Source of the DNA: Chthoniobacterales bacterium
Lineage (GTDB): Bacteria > Verrucomicrobiota > Verrucomicrobiia > Chthoniobacterales > UBA10450
Assembly: GCA_025980625.1 (NCBI GenBank)
Contig: JAICXG010000069.1
Coordinates: 1 to 12,288 of the forward strand
Direction: 5' to 3'
DNA length: 12,288 nt
The notes under the pieces are model-generated. The model had not been told where the DNA came from. It saw only the letters and a program-made list of their open reading frames with translations, and made no database searches. How positions within the stretch are numbered: position 1 is the first letter of the stretch; each line of letters starts with the position of its first letter. Shown here piece after piece: positions 1 to 9,538 of the stretch. The position numbers were made by a program, and so were the translations under genes.

Positions 1-1815
1 GATCTTCCAGGATCCGGTTTCGCCAATCATTTCGCCCTGGTCGCCAACCTGTCCGCCCATTTCCGCGTAGAGGACCGAGTTGTTCAAAACGACCGCCTTG
101 CGTTCGTCGAGATCGAGCACGGCTTGCACGTCCGCGCCAGTTTGGTCGTGTTCGTAACCGAGGAAATTCGTCGCTGGTTGCTCCGCCGCGTTCGCAATTT
201 CGATGACGCTTTTCTTCTGTGCCTTGCGCGCTCGCTCGCGCTGTTCTTCCATCAGCCTTTCAAAACCTTCGGTGTCAACCCGGAGCCCGCGCTCGCGCGC
301 CATCAGTTGCGTCAGGTCCAAGGGGAAGCCATAGGTGTCGTAAAGTTTGAAGGCGAACTGACCGGAAATTTGTGGCTGACCTATAACAAAGGATTTCCAA
401 GCGCCCTGTTGCAGCTCCTTCATCGTAATTTCAATCGGCTTATTACGAATGAAGAATTTCACATTCCCAATCAGAGATGGCTCGTCCCCAGTCACGTCGA
501 TTTCCTCCTCAGCCTGGGCTATAGAAGTGCGCCCGCGATAGTGATGTTCGTTTTCCTTTCTGACCTGATCGAAGACTGCGAAAAAGATCCCTTCGTTTTC
601 AAAGAGCCTGATTCCGCGATCTAACGTCCGGCTGAAATTTTCCTCCTCTCCGCGAAGAGTTGTCTTAATTGTTGCGTTTAGGCTTCGGAGTTCCGGGAAA
701 ACTTCCCCCATCGTCAGAGTGAGAACGTCGACAAGCTTGTAGAAGAACGGCGCGTGAAAGCCTAACGAACGGCCATAGCGTACCGCGCGTCGCAGGATGC
801 GGCGCAGAACATAGCCGCGTCCTTCATTGCTCGGCCGAATGCCGTCCGCGATCGCGAAGCTCAGGGTGCGGATATGATCAGCGATGACGCGGAAGGCGAT
901 GTCGGTCTGCACCTGTTCGGAAGCCGGGCTGGAAGCCTGACTTGCGGGGAGAATGCTGGCGTAGTGCTTGCCGCTCAGTTTTTCGATTTCATCGAAGAGC
1001 GGACGAAAGATATCGGTCTCGTAGTTGGAGATCGTGCCGGCGAAATCGGTCAGGTTTTTCGTTCCTTGGATGATGGCGGTGACACGTTCGAAACCCATGC
1101 CGGTATCAACGTGACGCTGCGGCAACGGGGAGAAGGTTCCGTCGGGATTGGCGTTGAACTGGATGAAAACAAGGTTCCAGATTTCGATGCAGCGCGGGTC
1201 ATCCGCATTGACTAACGAACCGCGTGTGTCGCCGGCCGGCGTGAGATCGACGTGTAACTCGCTGCATGGCCCGCACGGGCCGGTCTCACCCATCATCCAG
1301 AAATTATCGGCCTTGTTTCCGTTAACGATGTGAATCGCGGGATCAAGCCCCGCTTCGCGAAAGCGGCACGCCCAATGATCGTACGCTTCCTGGTCGAACT
1401 CAGCCGGTTCGTTAGGCGCAGGCTGATACACCGTGGCGTAAAGGCGTTCGGCTGGGAATTTCCAGCGCCTAACGACCAGCTCCCAGGCCCACTCGATCGC
1501 TTCCTTTTTGAAATAATCGCCAAAGCTCCAGTTTCCGAGCATCTCAAAAAAGGTGTGGTGATAGGTGTCGAACCCGACGTCTTCGAGGTCGTTATGCTTG
1601 CCTCCGGCGCGGATGCATTTCTGGGTGTCGGCGACGCGCGGCGGTTGCCACGGAGCTTTCTGCTGGCCGAGGAAAATCGGCACAAACTGGTTCATGCCCG
1701 CGTTGGTGAAGAGCAGGTTAGGCGCGGCAGGGAGGAGCGAGGATGACGGCACGATTGTGTGCTCTTTCTCGCGGAAGAAATCGAGAAAGGATTGGCGAAT
1801 TTCGGCGGAGGTCAT
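1..1815 (-). CDS. alaS: Alanyl-tRNA synthetase, N-terminal 605 residues (runs off left edge)
   Basis: Charges tRNA-Ala with alanine in the cytoplasm. The reading frame stays open from the ATG at 1815 to base 1, so the C-terminal part lies outside. Visible class II features are the start MTSAEIRQSFLDFF, the motif-2 region around RAGGKHNDLEDVGF and HHTFFEMLGNWSFGDYF, the GETGPCGPCSE signature (about 1267-1300), VDTGMGFERV, and the tRNA-recognition stretch RVIADHIRTLSFAIADG with EGRGYVLRRILRRAVR. The fragment ends just after AEMGGQVGDQG, before the editing-domain HxxxH zinc site, which should lie beyond the edge. Residues about 407-484 form an insertion absent from E. coli AlaRS and low in GC. 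The gene follows recA on the same strand with a 156-nt gap and no recX between. No strong Shine-Dalgarno precedes the ATG, but the conserved N-terminus fixes the start. Assignment is essentially certain. Confidence 0.97.
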   Translation of the reverse strand, partial: MTSAEIRQSFLDFFREKEHTIVPSSSLLPAAPNLLFTNAGMNQFVPIFLGQQKAPWQPPRVADTQKCIRAGGKHNDLEDVGFDTYHHTFFEMLGNWSFGDYFKKEAIEWAWELVVRRWKFPAERLYATVYQPAPNEPAEFDQEAYDHWACRFREAGLDPAIHIVNGNKADNFWMMGETGPCGPCSELHVDLTPAGDTRGSLVNADDPRCIEIWNLVFIQFNANPDGTFSPLPQRHVDTGMGFERVTAIIQGTKNLTDFAGTISNYETDIFRPLFDEIEKLSGKHYASILPASQASSPASEQVQTDIAFRVIADHIRTLSFAIADGIRPSNEGRGYVLRRILRRAVRYGRSLGFHAPFFYKLVDVLTLTMGEVFPELRSLNATIKTTLRGEEENFSRTLDRGIRLFENEGIFFAVFDQVRKENEHHYRGRTSIAQAEEEIDVTGDEPSLIGNVKFFIRNKPIEITMKELQQGAWKSFVIGQPQISGQFAFKLYDTYGFPLDLTQLMARERGLRVDTEGFERLMEEQRERARKAQKKSVIEIANAAEQPATNFLGYEHDQTGADVQAVLDLDERKAVVLNNSVLYAEMGGQVGDQGEMIGETGSWKI

Positions 1816-1971
1816 CGCGGCAAAGGTAGCTTGGATGATGGAATTTTCATCAGCGCTGGGAGAGACCGGGCGAGACGCCCGATGGCCTCACAGACAAGAT
1901 GCCTGGGTTACGCCGATTTCGCCGCAGCCGGCGCCTCCCGGAATCCGAAGTGTGAACTTGCCTAACGACAG
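1816..1971 (-). other. recA-alaS intergenic spacer with GC-rich inverted repeat
   Basis: This is the 156-nt gap where many bacteria keep recX; I find no recX-like frame. It holds one copy of the TCGTTAGGC word (1961-1968, minus orientation) four bases after the recA stop. It also holds a perfect 6-bp inverted repeat CGGGCG/CGCCCG with a 3-base loop (1867-1881). The hairpin lacks a following T-run, so it is not a standard intrinsic terminator; it may be leader structure for alaS or an attenuating stem. A second GC-rich self-complementary patch lies around 1911-1938. I cannot assign a promoter with confidence. Confidence 0.4.
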
Positions 1972-3009
1972 CTACTTCTTCTCTTCGTCGAGCTTGGCTT
2001 TGACCGCGCTCTCGATTTCTTCGTAGAGCGCGGGATCGTTCTTGAGCGCTTCCTTCGCGGCGTCGCGGCCTTGAGCGAGCTGCGTTCCTTTGTAGCTCAG
2101 CCAGGAACCGCGCTTCTCGATGATCTGTTTCTCGAGCGCGAGATCGAGCAACGCACCGGTCGAGGAAATGCCCTCGTTGTACATGATGTCGAACTCCGCT
2201 TCGGTGAAGGGCGGTGCGACTTTGTTTTTCACCACTTTCACCCGCGTCCGGTTGCCGGTGACCACGCCGTCGGTCTGCTTGATCGCGCCGATGCGGCGGA
2301 TGTCGATGCGGACGCTGGAATAAAACTTGAGCGCCTTGCCACCGGGCGTCGTCTCGGGGTTACCAAACATGACGCCGATTTTTTCCCGAATCTGATTGGT
2401 GAAAATGCAACAGGTGCGCGCTTTCGAGATGAGCGCGGTAAGTTTGCGCAAAGCCGCGCTCATCAGTCGCGCTTGCGCGCCGACCGTGGTGTCGCCGATC
2501 TCGCCTTCGAGCTCGGCCCTGGTCACGAGCGCGGCAACCGAATCGACCACGATCACGTCGAGCGCGTTCGACCTAACGAGGGTCTCACAAATGCGGAGCG
2601 CTTCTTCGCCGGAACTGGGCTGCGAAACGAGTAGATCATCGAGATCGACGCCTAATTTTCGCGCGTACTGCGGATCGAGCGCGTGCTCGACGTCGATGAA
2701 CGCAGCCAGCCCGCCGCGCTTTTGCGCCTGGGCGATGATCGTGAGGGTGAGCGTCGTTTTCCCGGAGGATTCGGGACCAAACACTTCCACAACGCGGCCG
2801 CGCGGGACGCCACCGACGCCGAGCGCGCGATCGATCAGAATGTTGCCAGTCGGGATGACGTCGATGTCGACGATTTTGTCGTCACCGAGGCGCATGATGG
2901 CGCCGTCGCCGTAGTCCTTCGCGATCTGCTGGATGGCGAGATCGAGATTCTTGTTGCGGGCGGCGATGACTTTGTCTTCGGAGGGTTTCTCTTCAGTTTT
3001 GGTGGCCAT
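1972..3009 (-). CDS. recA: Recombinase A
   Basis: RecA forms ATP-dependent filaments on single-stranded DNA, drives homologous strand exchange and, in many bacteria, triggers LexA self-cleavage. The 345-residue length is normal. Walker A is GPESSGKT (residues 78-85), the catalytic glutamate lies in DVEHALD (E108), and Walker B is VIVVDS (D156). The L2 DNA-binding loop region follows NQIREKIGVMFGNPETTPGGK. The C-terminus is charged (KLDEEKK), as usual. The gene lies between the hsp20 terminator and alaS, which repeats the common recA-alaS order but without recX. No canonical gammaproteobacterial SOS box (CTGT-N8-ACAG) is visible in the 95 nt upstream; the LexA operator of this lineage is unknown to me. 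Only a weak purine run precedes the ATG. One copy of the TCGTTAGG word lies inside (2572-2579), read as codons GTT AGG. Confidence 0.98.
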   Translation of the reverse strand: MATKTEEKPSEDKVIAARNKNLDLAIQQIAKDYGDGAIMRLGDDKIVDIDVIPTGNILIDRALGVGGVPRGRVVEVFGPESSGKTTLTLTIIAQAQKRGGLAAFIDVEHALDPQYARKLGVDLDDLLVSQPSSGEEALRICETLVRSNALDVIVVDSVAALVTRAELEGEIGDTTVGAQARLMSAALRKLTALISKARTCCIFTNQIREKIGVMFGNPETTPGGKALKFYSSVRIDIRRIGAIKQTDGVVTGNRTRVKVVKNKVAPPFTEAEFDIMYNEGISSTGALLDLALEKQIIEKRGSWLSYKGTQLAQGRDAAKEALKNDPALYEEIESAVKAKLDEEKK

Positions 3010-3103
3010 AGGCGGGTTCTCTTTAGCTACGTTGTCGGATGAGGCGCGCCAAGCACAAAAGCTCCGCGAGGCAAAAAATCACGCCGGTTTTGCAAAGGAC
3101 AGA

Positions 3104-3135
3104 AAAGCCGCAGGCCCGTTTAGACCTGCGGCTTT
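3104..3135 (-). terminator. Rho-independent terminator of the hsp20 pair
   Basis: A perfect 11-bp inverted repeat, AAAGCCGCAGG (3104-3114) and CCTGCGGCTTT (3125-3135), encloses a 10-base loop. Read on the minus strand it lies 25 nt after the stop of the downstream hsp20 gene and continues into a short T-rich tail (CTTTTCTG). It also isolates recA (ATG at 3009) from hsp20 transcription, so recA should have its own promoter in the 95 nt between. The A/T bases at the stem ends would let it work weakly in the other direction. Confidence 0.85.
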
Positions 3136-3160
3136 CAAACTGAGACGGTGTGACTTGAAT

Positions 3161-3532
3161 TTACGACACCGTGATTTTGCGCGGCTTTACTTCTTCCGCT
3201 TTCGGCAGGGTGAGGGTGACGACGCCCTGATTGATCCGGGCGCTGATCTTGCCGGTATCGATCGAGGGGTCGATCTCGAAGGTGCGGCGATAATTCTGCT
3301 GCCGCGATTCGCGATGAACGATCGTGCCTTCGATCTGCGGATTGGAACGCCGTCCGATAATCGAGAGTTCGTTATTCTCGACTGAAATGTCGAGACCGTC
3401 CTTGCTCACGCCGGGCATCTCGAGCTCGAGCGTGTAGGCATCGGCGATTTCGCTGACGCTCGCGGGCGGGGTGATGAATCCCTCGCTCTGGCGCGTCCTC
3501 CGTCCATTGTTCTCACGTGTTAAAGTTTCCAT
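3161..3532 (-). CDS. Small heat-shock protein (Hsp20/alpha-crystallin), downstream copy
   Basis: ATP-independent holdase that binds unfolding proteins in the cytoplasm. The protein is 123 residues, at the short end for the family. The N-terminal arm is very short (about 23 residues, MET LTRENNGRR...), followed by the alpha-crystallin domain from about 24 to 115. Recognisable blocks are YTLELEMPGVSKDGLDISVE and GVVTLTLPKAEE, and the C-terminal ITV (120-122) matches the I-x-I/V motif that packs onto neighbouring dimers. The ATG at 3532 is preceded by a strong AAGGAGGA site 6 nt away. Only 26 nt separate it from the upstream hsp20 copy, and a terminator follows, so the two form one operon. The short arm suggests a smaller or hetero-oligomeric assembly with its partner; that is inference. 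Confidence 0.93.
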   Translation of the reverse strand: METLTRENNGRRTRQSEGFITPPASVSEIADAYTLELEMPGVSKDGLDISVENNELSIIGRRSNPQIEGTIVHRESRQQNYRRTFEIDPSIDTGKISARINQGVVTLTLPKAEEVKPRKITVS

Positions 3533-3558
3533 GTTTGTCCTCCTTGATTGGTTGGTGA

Positions 3559-4029
3559 TTACTCGACGTTGACTGCGACCTTCTTCGGCTTGGCTTCTTC
3601 GGCTTTCGGCAGGGTGACAGTCAGGATGCCGTCCTTGTAGCTGGCGCTGACCTTGCCCGCGTCGACACGCGTCGGGAGCGAAATGCTGCGGCGGAATTTG
3701 CCGCTGAAACGCTCCGTGCGTTCCACGTTTTCTCCTTCGCCTGTCGAAGTGGCGCGCTCGCCGGCGATGGTCAGCATTCCGTCGTGCAGCGAGATGTCGA
3801 TCTCTTCTTTCTTCATGCCCGGGATCTCAACCACGGCGACGATATTATCGTTCGTCTGGTAGAGGTCGAGCGCAGGAGTCCAACCGCTGAAGAGCTGCGA
3901 CTGATGGGCAAGGTTGCCCATCGCCGGCAGATCGAAAAGGCGGTTCATCTCATCGCGGAGGTTCGCCCAGCGATCGAACGATGGCCAGGTCGAGATCTCA
4001 GGAGCTTGATAACGAATTAAACTCATCAT
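3559..4029 (-). CDS. Small heat-shock protein (Hsp20/alpha-crystallin), upstream copy
   Basis: ATP-independent chaperone of the alpha-crystallin family. The frame is open further upstream, but the start chosen is the ATG at 4029 (followed by a second ATG at 4026), because AAAGGA lies at the right spacing just before it and the upstream translation resembles no Hsp20. This gives 156 residues: an N-terminal arm (about 1-48) with WPSFDRWANLRDEMNRLFD, the alpha-crystallin domain (about 50-145) with VVEIPGMKKEEIDISL and GILTVTLPKAEEAKPKK, and a C-terminal VAVNV that serves as the I-x-I/V anchor. It is the first gene of a two-gene hsp20 operon. I see no CIRCE element and no convincing sigma-32-type promoter upstream, so its heat control is unresolved. 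Confidence 0.94.
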   Translation of the reverse strand: MMSLIRYQAPEISTWPSFDRWANLRDEMNRLFDLPAMGNLAHQSQLFSGWTPALDLYQTNDNIVAVVEIPGMKKEEIDISLHDGMLTIAGERATSTGEGENVERTERFSGKFRRSISLPTRVDAGKVSASYKDGILTVTLPKAEEAKPKKVAVNVE

Positions 4030-4318
4030 GTGGTGTCCTTTCTGGTAAATGGTTGCAATCAGCGCCGAGAAGTAGAGCGGCTGACATGCCACATCGGACG
4101 GATGGAAAATTGTGGAACGTAAGTAATTGTCCGTGAAATTCTTCAACGTAGTAACGCCCAATGTTGTGAAGCGGGCATGCGGGCCACTCCGGCGCAGTGA
4201 TGGCGCGTGATCCAATCGAAGATGTGTGCCAAAAATTACCGGCAATAGCGTTGCTGCCGACGCTGATGAAAATGCGCGAAATTGCAACCAACCGTCTTGC
4301 CGGCCTAGAATGCCGCCA
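4030..4318. other. Divergent intergenic region hsp20 / ribD
   Basis: These 289 nt separate the divergent hsp20 operon and ribD. The ribD-side promoter is listed separately. For hsp20, the minus strand has AT-richer sequence around 4090-4150 that probably holds the promoter, but no hexamer pair with good matches and spacing stands out. Frames that cross the region (for example a plus-strand extension of ribD back to 4226) encode low-complexity, unconserved peptide and are not supported as coding. No CIRCE or other inverted operator was found. Confidence 0.5.
4282..4311 (+). promoter_or_regulatory. Candidate sigma-70 promoter for ribD, giving a leaderless mRNA
   Basis: TTGCAA (4282-4287) and TAGAAT (4306-4311) are separated by 18 nt and match the -35 and -10 consensus at 4/6 and 5/6 positions. 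The -10 ends 7 nt before the ATG at 4319, so transcription would start at or next to the A of that ATG. This agrees with the absence of any Shine-Dalgarno sequence there. Confidence 0.5.
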
Positions 4319-5356
4319 ATGGCTGATGATGCTGACGAAAAATTTATGCGGGTTGCCTTGGCGGAAGCGCGAAAAGGGCTCGGAGCCGTCAGTCCAAATC
4401 CAGCAGTCGGCGCCGTGCTCGTGCGCGAAGGTCGCGTCGTGGCGAGCGGTTACCATCGTGCCCGCGGCCTGCCGCACGCTGAAATCGAATGTCTTTCTAC
4501 TGCTCCAGCGGGTTCGTTAGGCACGGCTACGCTTTATGTCACCCTCGAGCCGTGCTCGACCATCGGCCGCACCCCGCCCTGCACGGACGCGATCGTTAGG
4601 GCAGGAGTGCGCCGCGTGGTTGTCGGCGCGCACGATCCAAATCCGGCTCATCGCGGGCGCGGCATTCGCGAACTGGCCGCTGCCGGAATCGAGGTGACGT
4701 CCGGTGTTTTGGTTAACGAGTGCAGTTGCCTGAATGAAGCTTTCAACAAGTGGATCGTGACCGGACAACCGTTTGTCATCGCGAAATGCGGAATGAGCCT
4801 GGACGGCCGGCTCACAAGGCCGCCGAACGAGGGCCGCTGGATGACAAGCCCCGCGGCACGTCGGCATGCGATGCAGCTCCGGGCGCAGGTTGACGCGATC
4901 CTGATCGGCGCCCAAACCCTGCGCGAGGACAATCCGCGCCTAACGACGCGTGGGATACGCGGCGCGCGCCAGCCATGGCGCGTCGTGCTCACGCGTTCCG
5001 GGAGATTGCCGCGCAATTCGCATCTGCTGAGCGATCGCTTCGCCGGTCGCACCTTGGTTTTTCGCCGGAAAAGTCTTACGCGCGTGCTGACGGAGCTGGG
5101 GCGACGCGAAATCACGAGCGTCCTGATCGAAGGGGGCGGTGAAACTCTCGGCCAGGCGTTTGACGAGCGGCTGGTCGATAAGGTGCAGTTTTATGTTGCG
5201 CCGCTCATTACCGGAGGTCCGGTTCTGGCGGTCGCCGGGAAAGGCATCGCGGCAACGAGGGCCGCAGCACATCTCGAGGAGGTGCGTTTCGAAAATATCG
5301 GCTCCGATCTGGTGGTGACCGGCTACCCAAAATGGCCCGCGCAAACGGTTGAATAA
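4319..5356 (+). CDS. ribD: Bifunctional riboflavin-specific deaminase/reductase RibD
   Basis: Catalyses two cytoplasmic steps of riboflavin synthesis: deamination of the pyrimidine intermediate formed from GTP, then NADPH-dependent reduction of its ribosyl side chain. From the ATG at 4319 it has 345 residues. The deaminase domain (about 1-145) shows the zinc signature HAE (H53, E55) and PCSTIGRTPPC (C79, C88). The RibD C-terminal reductase domain begins near 152 with IAKCGMSLDGRL and RWMTSPAARR, then LIGAQTLREDNPRLT, and ends with the LIEGGGETLG block. An ATG at 4310 and one at 4226 are in frame, but 4319 matches the usual start (a few residues before the DEKFMRVAL helix) and the leaderless promoter. 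No other rib gene is adjacent. It carries three copies of the TCGTTAGG word (4514, 4593, 4939). Confidence 0.95.
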   Translation: MADDADEKFMRVALAEARKGLGAVSPNPAVGAVLVREGRVVASGYHRARGLPHAEIECLSTAPAGSLGTATLYVTLEPCSTIGRTPPCTDAIVRAGVRRVVVGAHDPNPAHRGRGIRELAAAGIEVTSGVLVNECSCLNEAFNKWIVTGQPFVIAKCGMSLDGRLTRPPNEGRWMTSPAARRHAMQLRAQVDAILIGAQTLREDNPRLTTRGIRGARQPWRVVLTRSGRLPRNSHLLSDRFAGRTLVFRRKSLTRVLTELGRREITSVLIEGGGETLGQAFDERLVDKVQFYVAPLITGGPVLAVAGKGIAATRAAAHLEEVRFENIGSDLVVTGYPKWPAQTVE

Positions 5357-5410
5357 CTTCGGGGAGCGCCAGTCTAAAATGTACGCTGTTTTGTGAAAGG
5401 AGGTGAGACG

Positions 5411-5703
5411 ATGAATTGGAAGAAGCTTCTCTTAGTCGTGGCCGTGGCCGGGGCGTTTGCTTTTGCCTTCGCACCGAAGTCCGAGGCCCGCGTGCGCGTC
5501 GGCATCGGTATCGGGTTCCCGATCGCCTACCCGGTTTACGGCTATCCTTACTATCCGTACCCGTACTACGGCTATCCCTACCCTTATCCCTATTACGCCA
5601 GCTACGGGTACTATCCGGGGTTCTTTGGCGGGTCGGTCATTTTCAATCGGCCGATAGTGGTCCGCAATCACCACCACGTCATCCGGCATCACCGCCCGCC
5701 TCG

Positions 5704-5707
<4 letters not shown>
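5411..5707 (+). CDS. Small secreted Tyr/Pro/Gly-rich protein of unknown function
   Basis: I do not recognise a family with a known function. The 98-residue product begins with a classical signal peptide (MNWKK, then a hydrophobic Leu/Val/Ala/Phe stretch to about residue 21, with probable cleavage after SEA at 26). A short GIGIGF segment follows. Residues about 40-72 are almost wholly Tyr, Pro and Gly in repeated GYPYYPYPYY-like units, and the tail is His-rich (NHHHVIRHHRPPR). Similar Tyr/Gly/Pro-rich exported peptides are common in soil bacteria and may be envelope or surface components; that is inference. The ATG at 5411 has the strongest ribosome site in the window (AAAGGAGGTGA, 4 nt away), so high expression is likely. 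An earlier in-frame ATG at 5393 precedes that site and is rejected. The stop TAG overlaps the stop of convergent rpoD. Confidence 0.8.
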
Positions 5708-7611
<1,904 letters not shown>

Positions 7612-7675
7612 AGACGATTGGCAGTTACTCGGAAACGGAAATAGCAGGAAGTGCGCTAGCCCGCCGCGCACCAGT

Positions 7676-9478
7676 TCAGGGTCCCAGTGTGGTAGACGGC
7701 GAAAACCGTGAAAAGTCGTCGAGCTGTTCACGCAGGTCAACCACTTGTTTCTGCAGGGCAACGACTTCCCCGGCGCTCAGGCCCGGCAGGTTCATTCGGC
7801 TCTGCGCCGCCTGCAGGCGCCGCCGCAAAACCGGTTGGCGCAAGCCCTGCCACCACTCGCGTGCGACTGCTTCCGCGTTTGCCGGAACTTTCTGCAAGAG
7901 CCAGCCTGAGACTAACGACTCCTCCTCGGCCGACAGCTTTGACATAAAGAGATTGAGCGAAACGGCGTCGTTAGGCCGGAGATCGTTCTCGATGATCCGC
8001 GCGAGCATTTCGCTCCCCGGAGTTTCGTTTACGGTTTCCCGCCAATCCTGCGCCTGCAAATAAGCGCGCGCCTCTGGGCTGCGCAGTGCGAGCAGACAAA
8101 GCATCGCGATCTCGTGCCGCGGCGCGGGCGCGATCCTCCGCGGAACAGTCTCTGGCCTTCGGTCGCGGGCCGTTTTTGGCAGGATATTTGTCAGATCAGC
8201 CGCCGCCACCCCGAGCCGCGCCGCAACCTTGTTGATCACCTCGTGGCGCATGAGCGGGTCGTACACGCGCGCGATCGTCTCCGCCAACTCGCGCGCCACC
8301 TGCATTTTGGCATTCAGATTCGTCAGGTCGGTTGTGGAGGCCTGGTGTTCGATCCAGAAATCAAAAAAATCGCGCGCGGCAGCGATCCGCTCACCAAATT
8401 TTTCCGCGCCTTCTCTTCGGACTAACGAATCGGGATCTTCGCCCGGTGGCATCTCGGCGACGCGCACGACAAGGTTGTTCTCGAGGAGCGGTTCGATCGA
8501 GCGTTCGGCCGCTTTCAATCCGGCGGCATCGGCGTCGAAGCAAAGGGTGACCTCGTTAACGTAGCGTTTCAGGATGCGCGCCTGGGTCGGGGTGAAAGCG
8601 GTCCCCTGTGGCGCAACCACATTCGTTAGGCCAGCTTCGAAAAGTGCAATCAGATCGAGCTGCCCTTCGCAGACGATCGCGCAATCGGCGTCGATCAGGC
8701 CGCGCTTCGTCCGGTGCAGGCCAAAAAGGATGCTCCCCTTGCGAAAGAGCGGCGTCTCCGGCGAGTTGAGATACTTCGCACTCTCCGCCTCGCTCTTCAG
8801 GATGCGTCCGCTGAAGGCAATTACTTCGCCGACGTCGTTGCAGATCGGGAACATGAGCCGGCCGCGGAAGCGATCGTAAATTTCGCTCTCCGGTCGCTCT
8901 TCGTCGCGCAACTTCACCAGCCCGCTTTGCAGAACCGCGGAGCGCTTGTAGCCGCGGTCGAGCGCCCACTTGAGAAATGCATCCCAACTCTCCGGCGCGT
9001 AGCCGAGCTGCCATGACTTCGCGACGTCGATCGTTAGGCCGCGCTGCTTCAGGTAATCGCGCGCCGGTTGCGCGAAATCGCGCTTGAGCAGGTTTTCCTG
9101 AAACCATTCAGCCGCTTCGGCATGTAACTTCAGGAGCGTCCGCCGCGCTTCGTGTTGCCGGTCCTGCTCGGCGCTGAAGGTGCGCTCCTCGATCAGCGGA
9201 ATTCCGGCGCGCGTGGCGAGCCGCCGCACCGCGGCCGGGAAATCGACGTGCTCGTATTCCATCACGAAGCGGAAAACACTTCCGCCCACACCGCAGCCGA
9301 AACACTTGAACGATTGCCGCGCCGGATTGACGTGAAACGAGGGCGTCTTCTCCTGGTGAAACGGACAGAGCGCGCGAAAGCTCGAGCCGGCGCGCTTGAG
9401 CGGAAAATAGGAGCCGATCACGTCCACGATGTCGTTCGCGGCGGCGACTTGCTCGATCACCTCGTCGGGAATGGCCAT
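7676..9478 (-). CDS. dnaG: DNA primase
   Basis: Synthesises RNA primers for replication forks with the DnaB helicase. The 600-residue length is typical. The N-terminal zinc-binding domain shows C38 and H41 in CPFHQEKTPSFHV and C59/C62 in KCFGCG. The catalytic core follows, with YDRFRGRLMFPI and FSGRIL. The TOPRIM metal site has E271 in VCEGQLDLIALFEAG and the DADAAG motif (315-320). The C-terminal helicase-interaction part (from about 435) is poorly conserved, as usual. EGQLD replaces the more common EGYMD, a known kind of variation and not a loss of the acidic residue. rpoD follows on the same strand; rpsU, the usual first gene of this operon, is absent upstream, where only 60 nt separate it from divergent nfeD. 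It carries three exact copies of the TCGTTAGG word (7968, 8623, 9031) and two TCGTTAGT copies (7911, 8421). Confidence 0.97.
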   Translation of the reverse strand: MAIPDEVIEQVAAANDIVDVIGSYFPLKRAGSSFRALCPFHQEKTPSFHVNPARQSFKCFGCGVGGSVFRFVMEYEHVDFPAAVRRLATRAGIPLIEERTFSAEQDRQHEARRTLLKLHAEAAEWFQENLLKRDFAQPARDYLKQRGLTIDVAKSWQLGYAPESWDAFLKWALDRGYKRSAVLQSGLVKLRDEERPESEIYDRFRGRLMFPICNDVGEVIAFSGRILKSEAESAKYLNSPETPLFRKGSILFGLHRTKRGLIDADCAIVCEGQLDLIALFEAGLTNVVAPQGTAFTPTQARILKRYVNEVTLCFDADAAGLKAAERSIEPLLENNLVVRVAEMPPGEDPDSLVRREGAEKFGERIAAARDFFDFWIEHQASTTDLTNLNAKMQVARELAETIARVYDPLMRHEVINKVAARLGVAAADLTNILPKTARDRRPETVPRRIAPAPRHEIAMLCLLALRSPEARAYLQAQDWRETVNETPGSEMLARIIENDLRPNDAVSLNLFMSKLSAEEESLVSGWLLQKVPANAEAVAREWWQGLRQPVLRRRLQAAQSRMNLPGLSAGEVVALQKQVVDLREQLDDFSRFSPSTTLGP

Positions 9479-9538
9479 GAAATTTTCTCGTGACGGAAGC
9501 GGAACGCTGGCAGATTAACGCAGCGCAAACGTCACGTC

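Noticed and set aside
1409..1475. Integron attC sites: the word contains GTTAGGC/GCCTAAC, which matches the attC core GTTRRRY and its inverse, and two opposed copies lie 58 nt apart.
   Set aside because: The pair is in the wrong order for attC (core first, inverse core second). Both copies lie inside conserved alaS, no cassette genes or integrase are present, and other copies are single and scattered. It remains possible that the words act as secondary integrase targets.
1867..1881. Terminator after recA.
   Set aside because: The CGGGCG/CGCCCG hairpin is short and lacks a T-run; read-through from recA into alaS remains possible.
4226..4318. N-terminal extension of RibD starting at 4226.
   Set aside because: The extension is low-complexity and unlike RibD, lacks a ribosome site and contains the likely promoter; the conserved fold begins at 4319.
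9501..9538. Possible CIRCE/SOS-type operators in the short intergenic gaps.
   Set aside because: No inverted TTAGCACTC or CTGT-N8-ACAG pattern is present here or upstream of recA and hsp20.
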